Source of the DNA: an uncultured Draconibacterium sp.
Lineage (GTDB): Bacteria > Bacteroidota > Bacteroidia > Bacteroidales > Prolixibacteraceae
Length of the DNA stretch: 38,738 bases
Direction: 5' to 3'
Assembly (NCBI RefSeq): GCF_913063105.1
Contig: NZ_CAJXYQ010000027.1
Location: 1 to 38,738, forward strand
Part shown: one piece after another, positions 34,449 through 38,738 of the stretch
How positions within the stretch are numbered: the stretch's first letter is position 1
Layout of the letters: every line of letters begins with the position of its first letter
Position numbers and translations under genes: made by a program
The notes under the pieces: generated by a model
The model's input: only the letters and a program-made list of their open reading frames with translations
What the model was told of the DNA's origin: nothing
The model's database searches: none

Positions 34449-34763
34449 CTATTTTTGTGTTCCGGTACTTTCTACCGGAACTTTTGCTTCCTGTATTTTT
34501 GTTTCCTCTTTTTTCTTTTTCCCAAAACGAAAGATGGGTTTATAAATGTGCTTGCCATCTTGTAAAACGCCGTAGTTAGAGTGGTACCAGGCGCGTTCGT
34601 GCAGGTAGTAAAGGGCAATTTTTATCAATACGTCGGCAGCACCAATGGCCATACCAAAATCGAGATCGCCGGTAACCATCCAGCCAATAATAAAGGTGGT
34701 TAAGGAGGCGATAATTCGCCAGGTAATAGCTTTAGCCAGGTGTCTTCTTGGTAATACTGACAT
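34449..34763 (-). CDS. DUF2061 membrane protein
   Basis: 104 aa with the DUF2061 signature RHLAKAITWRIIASLTTFII (residues about 7-26), TGDLDFGMAIGAADVLIKIA and YYLHERAWYHSNYG; two to three membrane segments. Members are often encoded with or fused to sulfate-activation genes, which fits cysC 200 bases upstream here. The molecular function is unknown. A family 2 repeat has come to lie between it and cysC. The C-terminal tail (KKKEETKIQEAKVPVES) is charged and probably cytosolic. Confidence 0.85.
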   Translation of the reverse strand: MSVLPRRHLAKAITWRIIASLTTFIIGWMVTGDLDFGMAIGAADVLIKIALYYLHERAWYHSNYGVLQDGKHIYKPIFRFGKKKKEETKIQEAKVPVESTGTQK

Positions 34764-34812
34764 GGTAAAAAGTTCAGTTATTTAATAAATTTTATCCTTT
34801 GCTCAGGTGACG

Positions 34813-34961
34813 AGGCTGCCACGTCAGCTCATTCTTCGCCTCCTCGCAGACTCGTGCATTCAATGATGTTTTGAAATGCGAATATTCTTATTTCAATTCT
34901 TTATTCATGGTACGGTTCCGCGAGCCGCAGGCGTGGCGGTCTCATGCCCATCTGGGGGATA
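34813..34961 (+). repeat. Dispersed composite repeat (family 2), copy 2
   Basis: AGGCTGCCACGTCAGCTCATTC, CCTCGCAGACTCGTGCA, an AT-rich middle, TACGGTTCCGCGAGCCGCAG and GCGGTCTCATGCCCATCTGG. Same block order as 32023-32172; its end also matches the sequence after the REP element at 32307. It lies between cysC and the DUF2061 gene. Confidence 0.65.
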
Positions 34962-34963
34962 AA

Positions 34964-35578
34964 CTACAGAATGTTGCTCGGATCAAATTTAATTTCCGGT
35001 ATAATTTTCTTGAGCATTTCGCGTATGGTTTCATCCATATCGGGCCGGGTATTGTCTACCTCGATAAACGGATTATTGGGTATTTCAAAAGGCGAAGAAA
35101 TTCCCGTAAAATTTTTGATTTCTCCGGCCCGTGCTTTTTTGTACAGTCCTTTGGGGTCGCGTTGTTCGCAAACCTCCAGCGGAGTATTTACAAACACTTC
35201 CAGAAAGTCGTCTTCGCCAATAATTTCACGGGCCAGTTCGCGCATTTCGTTCGTCGGACTAATAAAAGCACAAATAAGAATAATGCCACAATTCATAAAC
35301 AGTTTGCTAACCTCTGCAATCCGCCGGATATTTTCGAGGCGGTCTTCTTCGGTAAATTTCAGGTTTTTGTTAATGCCGGAGCGTACGTTATCGCCATCCA
35401 AAATCTGGCAAAAGTAGTTCAGTTCAAAAAGACGTTTTTCGAGCTGGCTGGCCAGGGTCGTTTTGCCGGACCCGGAAAGCCCGGTAAACCAAATTACCTT
35501 GCCTTGTTGTTTAAGGTAGATTTCTTTGGCGTTTCTGTCTTTAATCTTGTCAAAGGTTGTGTAGATGTTGTTATTCAT
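34964..35578 (-). CDS. cysC: Adenylylsulfate (APS) kinase
   Basis: Phosphorylates adenosine 5'-phosphosulfate with ATP to give PAPS, the sulfate donor. 204 aa, usual size. Walker A GLSGSGKTT at 33-41; APS-binding LDGDNVRSGINKNLKFTEED from about residue 60; ENIRRIAEVSKLFMNCGII; AFISP; and the lid motif DPKGLYKKARAGEIKNFTGI. No sulfurylase genes (cysD/cysN) lie in the window. In context with two sulfotransferases and cysQ, the likely main role is PAPS supply for polysaccharide sulfation, although sulfate assimilation is equally possible. Confidence 0.96.
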   Translation of the reverse strand: MNNNIYTTFDKIKDRNAKEIYLKQQGKVIWFTGLSGSGKTTLASQLEKRLFELNYFCQILDGDNVRSGINKNLKFTEEDRLENIRRIAEVSKLFMNCGIILICAFISPTNEMRELAREIIGEDDFLEVFVNTPLEVCEQRDPKGLYKKARAGEIKNFTGISSPFEIPNNPFIEVDNTRPDMDETIREMLKKIIPEIKFDPSNIL

Positions 35579-35671
35579 TTTACTAAATGTTTTTTGTCGG
35601 TCTTTTATCCTGTGAAATCAAGTGAAAAGGTTTTTATTTTCACCCGACAAGTAAGATTTGAGCAATATGGA

Positions 35672-35895
35672 TTATTCATCAGTTGAATCTTCTGAAATCC
35701 ACTTTGCAAGTCTTTTTCCCAAATACATCTTGCCGTAATGTGTTTTTTACCCTGTGGAATAATGCTTTGCATTAAAATCCCAGATTTTATTCCACAGGGT
35801 AAATACTTTTCTCGTTTTGTAGCATCTTGCTGATTTAAGCATCCTTCAAAATATATTAGTTTGAAAGGTCTTCTGTGTTTTGTCGAAGTAACTTC
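35672..35895 (-). pseudogene. GIY-YIG endonuclease remnant, 5'-truncated and interrupted
   Basis: From about 35895 the minus strand reads GEVTSTKHRRPFKLIYFEGC and LNQQDATKREKYL, typical of the C-terminal half of small GIY-YIG proteins (family pattern TKxRRPFxLIY ... REKYLK). The frame is then broken by a palindromic insertion at 35747-35799. Beyond it the same protein resumes as KTHYGKMYLGKRLAKWISED and STDE, stop at 35672. Leaving out 53 bases restores an unbroken frame. The upstream (N-terminal GIY-YIG) half is missing: the remnant ends where the REP element 35897-35985 begins. Confidence 0.8.
35747..35802. mobile_element. Miniature palindromic insertion (about 50 bp)
   Basis: 17-bp perfect inverted ends: TTTACCCTGTGGAATAA (35746-35762) and its complement (35787-35803), separated by 24 bases that hold a small TAATGC-TTT-GCATTA hairpin. 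Inside a GIY-YIG remnant. Flanking TA at 35748 and 35800 could be a TA target duplication as in IS630/Tc1-type MITEs, but exact TA-duplication removal leaves one extra A, so the boundaries are uncertain by 1-3 bases. Confidence 0.65.
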
Positions 35896-35896
35896 T

Positions 35897-35985
35897 CCCG
35901 CTCGCGCCGATTTGTAATCGGTGTGTCATGACTGCACTATTTTTCAGTCATTTGGCTAAGGTACGGATTGCAAATTCGCACCAAC
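35897..35985 (+). repeat. REP/BIME-like element, type A, copy 4
   Basis: GCTCGCGCCGATTTGTAATC, centre ACTGCACTATTTTTCAGTCA, right end TACGGATTGCAAATTCGCAC. It abuts the truncated GIY-YIG remnant. Confidence 0.85.
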
Positions 35986-36050
35986 GGAGGCAGCCCGCCT
36001 CAACCGCCTACATGAAAATGCGTTAAGAAATTTGAAAAACGTAACGTTAA

Positions 36051-36111
36051 AAAAGAAAAGCTGTTTGACACTGACCGAGAGAAACGAGTGTCAGTGGAGT
36101 TCTTTTCTTTT
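36051..36111. other. Long imperfect hairpin with an alternative fold
   Basis: AAAAGAAAAG (36051-36060) pairs with CTTTTCTTTT (36102-36111), and inside it GACACT (36067-36072) pairs with AGTGTC (36087-36092). CACTGAC/GTCAGTG offers a competing inner stem. A second hairpin CCTCCTTTTTTT/AAAAAAAGGAGG lies at 36164-36196. No gene is seen in 35990-36282. Confidence 0.45.
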
Positions 36112-36282
36112 AGTGGAGTTTATTAAATTTTAGCAATTTTCATGTCAGCGGCGGCATTTTTTTCCTCCTTTTTTTTTGCTGTAGAAAAAAAGGAGGTCGC
36201 AGCGAAGCGAGAATAAAACAACCAGCCTGCAACTGCATATGTATAGATATTAATTTAACTACTCTAAAATTTTGCTCCCTTC

Positions 36283-36336
36283 GCTGGCGCAGATTTGCAA
36301 GCTCCCGATTAAAATGCGGGACAGTTTGTGCCATTG
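36283..36336 (+). repeat. Possible divergent REP-like element
   Basis: GCGCAGATTTGCAAGC, a TCCCG/CGGGA hairpin, then GTTTGTGCC. It resembles the REP ends only loosely and lies 8 bases before a clear copy. Confidence 0.35.
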
Positions 36337-36343
36337 TTGTCAG

Positions 36344-36431
36344 CCCCGCTCGCGCCGATTTGTAATCGGTGTGTCATTCTGCACTATTTTTCAGTCTTTT
36401 GGCTAAGGTACGGATTACCAATCCGCACCAA
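36344..36431 (+). repeat. REP/BIME-like element, type A, copy 5
   Basis: GCTCGCGCCGATTTGTAATC, CTGCACTATTTTTCAGTC, TACGGATTACCAATCCGCAC. Between the HEPN stop codon and the upstream spacer. Confidence 0.85.
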
Positions 36432-36462
36432 CGGACGGGGGAATGCCTTTCGGTATACTTCT

Positions 36463-36945
36463 TTATAGTTTAAATCGTTTGTGAGTGTAGTTTTTGCTTT
36501 GTTTCCAAATGTCCGATAACAGCCCGGTGTGTTTATGTAAGAGGTTTAAGCCTTGTATTACTTCTTCGGTAACAAAGGGGTACTCGTGGGTAACAATGTT
36601 CCTGGTTTCGCGAAGTAACAACCAATCATCGGCACTGTTTATTATTTCTAATTCTTCGAGTTTGTTCAGCAGGTCGATAAAGGGAATTCCTTTTACATTT
36701 TCGCCAAGGTTAAGCAGTAAAGCAGGGAATAATCGACTGCCCATACTGTCTTGTAATTTTGAAAATCGAAAAATCAGTTGGTCGAAAAAACTTAACTCCT
36801 CGGGTTGTAGCTGTAAATAGGTCGCTTTACTCAGGGGAAAGTGCTTTTTCAATTTTTCTTCTGCAAAAAGCATCCTTTCACTATGAATGGTGCATAGTTG
36901 CAGGGCTTCTTGTAATTTGTCCTTATTATCGCCAGGTGCTGTCAT
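36463..36945 (-). CDS. HEPN-domain protein (HepT-like toxin of a MNT/HEPN pair)
   Basis: 160 aa, all-helical. The RX4HXY motif is present as R115-NIVT-H120-E-Y122, the catalytic signature of HEPN ribonucleases; in characterised HepT/MntA pairs the Tyr is modified by the partner nucleotidyltransferase to silence the toxin. The gene follows the MNT gene (36972-37274) by 26 bases in the same direction, the usual pair layout. Toxicity is predicted from family and motif only; an alternative description is 'nucleotidyltransferase substrate-binding protein'. REP elements flank the pair on both sides. Confidence 0.82.
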   Translation of the reverse strand: MTAPGDNKDKLQEALQLCTIHSERMLFAEEKLKKHFPLSKATYLQLQPEELSFFDQLIFRFSKLQDSMGSRLFPALLLNLGENVKGIPFIDLLNKLEELEIINSADDWLLLRETRNIVTHEYPFVTEEVIQGLNLLHKHTGLLSDIWKQSKNYTHKRFKL

Positions 36946-36971
36946 TTTCTTTTTGAGCTATTGCGGTGGAA

Positions 36972-37274
36972 TCAAATTTCAATTTTATGACGGGTAAGGG
37001 AGTGGTAAAAATTTTTCTTTTGGCGCGTATGCGCATTGTCGAAAACCACATCAATTTTTTGCTCGCCAATTTTTGCTTTTAGTTCAGCAAGGAAATGGAT
37101 TTTTCTTTCAAGAGTTAATAGGCTTTCGTCTTTATTTTTTATGAATAAGTCGATGTCGCCACCTTTTTTACTGTCGTCGGTTCTGGAGCCAAATAATGAA
37201 ACAGCGGTGTTTGGTCCAAAATATTTTTTGGCCAGGCTTTTAATGCTTGTTATTTGAAATTGGCTTAAACGCAT
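36972..37274 (-). CDS. Minimal nucleotidyltransferase (MntA-like antitoxin)
   Basis: 100 aa from ATG 37274 (MRLSQFQITSIKSLAKKYFG). Polymerase-beta-type nucleotidyltransferase with G29-S30, D40-I-D42 (FGSRTDDSKKGGDIDLFI) and a third acidic residue in KIDVVFDN (D75 or D79). An upstream ATG at 37358 would add 28 residues, but these are translated from a REP element and are not family-like, so the internal Met is chosen. Paired with the HEPN gene. In the known system it transfers AMP to the HEPN toxin; here that is inference. Confidence 0.83.
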   Translation of the reverse strand: MRLSQFQITSIKSLAKKYFGPNTAVSLFGSRTDDSKKGGDIDLFIKNKDESLLTLERKIHFLAELKAKIGEQKIDVVFDNAHTRQKKNFYHSLTRHKIEI

Positions 37275-37316
37275 ATTCAAAAGTAGGAAAAAAACAATAA
37301 AGTTGGTTTTGTTTTT

Positions 37317-37404
37317 CCCCCGCTGGCGCCGATTTGTAATCGGTGTGTCATTCTGCACTATTTTTCAGTCTTTTGGCTAAGGTAGGGATTACAAATTGGC
37401 ACCT
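37317..37404 (+). repeat. REP/BIME-like element, type A, copy 6
   Basis: CCGCTGGCGCCGATTTGTAA, CTGCACTATTTTTCAGTC, TAGGGATTACAAATTGGCAC. Immediately upstream of the MNT gene. Confidence 0.85.
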
Positions 37405-37462
37405 ACGGAGTAAATTGATAAACTGTTAAATTGTTAAACTGCTAAATTGCTTGTTTGTTTTT
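37386..37462 (+). repeat. 77-bp perfect repeat, copy 1 (REP end plus AT-rich tail)
   Basis: Identical to 38662-38738. It covers the right end of a REP element and the following TAAATTGATAAACTGTTAAA-type tail. A similar but diverged AT-rich stretch lies at 20757-20797. Confidence 0.9.
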
Positions 37463-37582
37463 TATCCACGAATTACACGAATTATTGTATAGGTTCCGGA
37501 TAGCACGAATCGTCCTCCTTTTTTAAAGGAGGTGGCGGTTGTTAAACCGACGGAGGATTAGGTGCTGATAGCTGCATTACCT
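37463..37582. other. Intergenic DNA with small hairpins
   Basis: Contains CCACGAATTACACGAATT, a palindrome CCTCCTTTTTTAAAGGAGG (37514-37532) and CGGTT-GTTA-AACCG (37536-37549). No coding signal. Confidence 0.45.
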
Positions 37583-37668
37583 CCGCTCGCGCCGATTTGT
37601 AATCGCTGTGTCATTGCACTATTTTTCAGTCTTTGGGCTAAGGTAGGGATTACAAATTCGCACCTACG
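37583..37668 (+). repeat. REP/BIME-like element, type A, copy 7
   Basis: CCGCTCGCGCCGATTTGTAA, TTGCACTATTTTTCAGTC, TAGGGATTACAAATTCGCAC. Just downstream of cysQ. Confidence 0.85.
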
Positions 37669-37708
37669 GTGACAAGTTGTGCCATTGTTGATCGAATGCC
37701 CGACTCGC

Positions 37709-38518
37709 TTACTTTACAATAAAATACGGGTTTAAGAGGTTTTCCTTGTTGTATTGCAGTTCTCCGCTAAGGTCGGTTAACCACAGTTTTTTACCCGCGG
37801 CATTTGCAATGGCGTGGCCGGCGGCGGTGTCCCATTCCATGGTGGGGCCAAAACGCGGGTATTCGTTGGCTACACCTTCTGCTACCATACATATCTTTAG
37901 GGAACTTCCCTTTGATACAATTTCGATGTGCGAATGCGCTTTTTTTAATTGCTTAATATAGGCTTCGGTTTCTGCGCTCATATGCGAGCGGCTGCCTACA
38001 ATCTTAAAGGTAGCTGTTGCAGACGGAGCGGGCAGCTTTTGGCCTTTATTTTTTAAGGTTTCCAAGCGGCATGCCTGATCAGCTTGCTCCATTTTCCAGG
38101 CACCTTCTTCTTCCGATCCAAAATAGAGTGTCCGGCTTACCGGAACGTAGATAATACCCATTACGGGTTTGCCTTTTGTAACAAGTGCAATGTTCACGGT
38201 AAACTCCCCGTTTTTTTTGATAAACTCTTTGGTCCCGTCCAGCGGGTCGATGAGCCAGAAGGTCTCCCAGCTTTTTCGTTCGGCATAGTCAATGGTTTTT
38301 CCCTCTTCGCTAAGAATGGGGATGCCGGTATTGATTAAAGCGGCTTCAATTACTTTATGACTGGCTTTGTCGGCAATGGTCAGTGGCGAGTTATCGGCCT
38401 TTTTTTCTACAGAGAAGTCGGAATTCGGATCGTTGTAGATTTTAATGATTTCTTCGCCGGCTTGTATGGCGGCTTTTAGTGCGGTGTTAATAATGGTCAT
38501 GGTGTTTTTTGTAGTCAT
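37709..38518 (-). CDS. cysQ: 3'(2'),5'-bisphosphate nucleotidase
   Basis: Hydrolyses PAP (and PAPS) to AMP (APS), removing the by-product of sulfotransferases. 269 aa, usual length. Inositol-monophosphatase-type metal site: E71/E72 (LSEEGK), D91-P-L-D94-G-T (LIDPLDGTKEF), and the C-terminal WDTAAGHAI motif. PLTIADKASHKVIEAAL at about 45-61 is typical of CysQ. An alternative start at Met7 is possible. With cysC and two sulfotransferases in the window it closes the PAPS-to-PAP cycle. Confidence 0.95.
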   Translation of the reverse strand: MTTKNTMTIINTALKAAIQAGEEIIKIYNDPNSDFSVEKKADNSPLTIADKASHKVIEAALINTGIPILSEEGKTIDYAERKSWETFWLIDPLDGTKEFIKKNGEFTVNIALVTKGKPVMGIIYVPVSRTLYFGSEEEGAWKMEQADQACRLETLKNKGQKLPAPSATATFKIVGSRSHMSAETEAYIKQLKKAHSHIEIVSKGSSLKICMVAEGVANEYPRFGPTMEWDTAAGHAIANAAGKKLWLTDLSGELQYNKENLLNPYFIVK

Positions 38519-38546
38519 TGTTTTTAATGATGCTGGATGCTGGATT

Positions 38547-38591
38547 TTTCAGAAAGTCTCTTGAAAATTATAAGCAATAGCAGTTTTAAAA
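38547..38591 (+). repeat. Short dispersed repeat (family 3), copy 2
   Basis: Matches 33609-33653 with a few differences; directly abuts REP copy 8. A 9-bp tandem (GATGCTGGATGCTGGAT) lies just before it. Confidence 0.65.
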
Positions 38592-38592
38592 T

Positions 38593-38682
38593 CCCCCGCT
38601 GACGCCGATTTGTAATCGGTGTGTCATTAGTCACTATTTTTCAGTCATTTGGCTAAGGTACGGATTACAAATTGGCACCTAC
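38593..38682 (+). repeat. REP/BIME-like element, type A, copy 8
   Basis: CCCGCTGACGCCGATTTGTA, AGTCACTATTTTTCAGTCAT, TACGGATTACAAATTGGCAC. Upstream of cysQ. Confidence 0.85.
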
Positions 38683-38738
38683 GGAGTAAATTGATAAACT
38701 GTTAAATTGTTAAACTGCTAAATTGCTTGTTTGTTTTT
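38662..38738 (+). repeat. 77-bp perfect repeat, copy 2, reaching the window end
   Basis: Identical to 37386-37462. It may continue past the right edge of the window. Confidence 0.9.

Noticed and set aside
34871..35686. 271-aa open frame on the plus strand opposite cysC
   Set aside because: Antisense shadow of cysC, which has complete APS-kinase motifs on the minus strand.
36140..36334. 64-aa minus-strand frame
   Set aside because: It crosses the poly-T/poly-A hairpin and a REP-like remnant; no protein character.
37275..37358. N-terminal extension of the nucleotidyltransferase from an upstream ATG
   Set aside because: The 28 extra residues are translated from the REP element; the family-like sequence starts at the internal Met (37274).

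Overview
The window looks like a chromosomal piece of a free-living, probably marine Bacteroidota, perhaps Marinilabiliales/Prolixibacteraceae (inference only). The pointers are three large secreted proteins ending in type IX secretion (T9SS) type A sorting domains, a LytTR response regulator, a DUF5723 outer-membrane protein, SusD, FISUMP and BACON domains, and AT-rich intergenic DNA with weak ribosome binding sites.

Layout. 1-916 (-): the N-terminal part of GDP-mannose 4,6-dehydratase. 1126-20669 (+): a LytTR response regulator, then a surface-protein block. That block holds a 2075-aa T9SS protein with an entire SusD-like domain buried in it, a DUF5723 beta-barrel, a 2640-aa T9SS mosaic (C39-like peptidase, four leucine-rich blocks, duplicated CBM/OB modules, two-component-type propeller), and a 696-aa BACON-repeat protein with a perfect 260-bp internal duplication. 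The three T9SS proteins share C-terminal modules. 22009-31949 (-): ten close-packed genes for an exopolysaccharide: flippase, polymerase, four glycosyltransferases, two sulfotransferases, a WcaF-like acetyltransferase and a polysaccharide deacetylase. 33821-38518 (-): APS kinase (cysC), DUF2061, a MNT/HEPN pair and PAP phosphatase (cysQ), mixed with decayed genes and several families of short repeats.

How it fits together. CysC makes PAPS, the two sulfotransferases would use it on the exopolysaccharide or its precursors, and CysQ removes the PAP by-product. The cluster together with the flanking sulfur genes therefore predicts a sulfated, acetylated or partly deacetylated polysaccharide. Gmd may supply a deoxyhexose precursor.

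The most unusual structure: the exopolysaccharide cluster is bracketed by two full-length paralogues of an unrecognised helical protein family (21069-21755 + and 32595-33350 -). They point inward, and each is followed at once by a GC-rich hairpin and an array of degenerate 21-bp-period repeats whose core, read in the gene's sense, is CCCCCGGCA. The flanking region 32.2-38.7 kb carries eight REP/BIME-like elements all in one orientation, a second repeat family, a RelE-type toxin gene killed by one in-frame stop next to an intact antitoxin-like gene, and a GIY-YIG gene remnant cut by a REP element and interrupted by a small palindromic insertion. All calls rest on reading the sequence; no database search was done.
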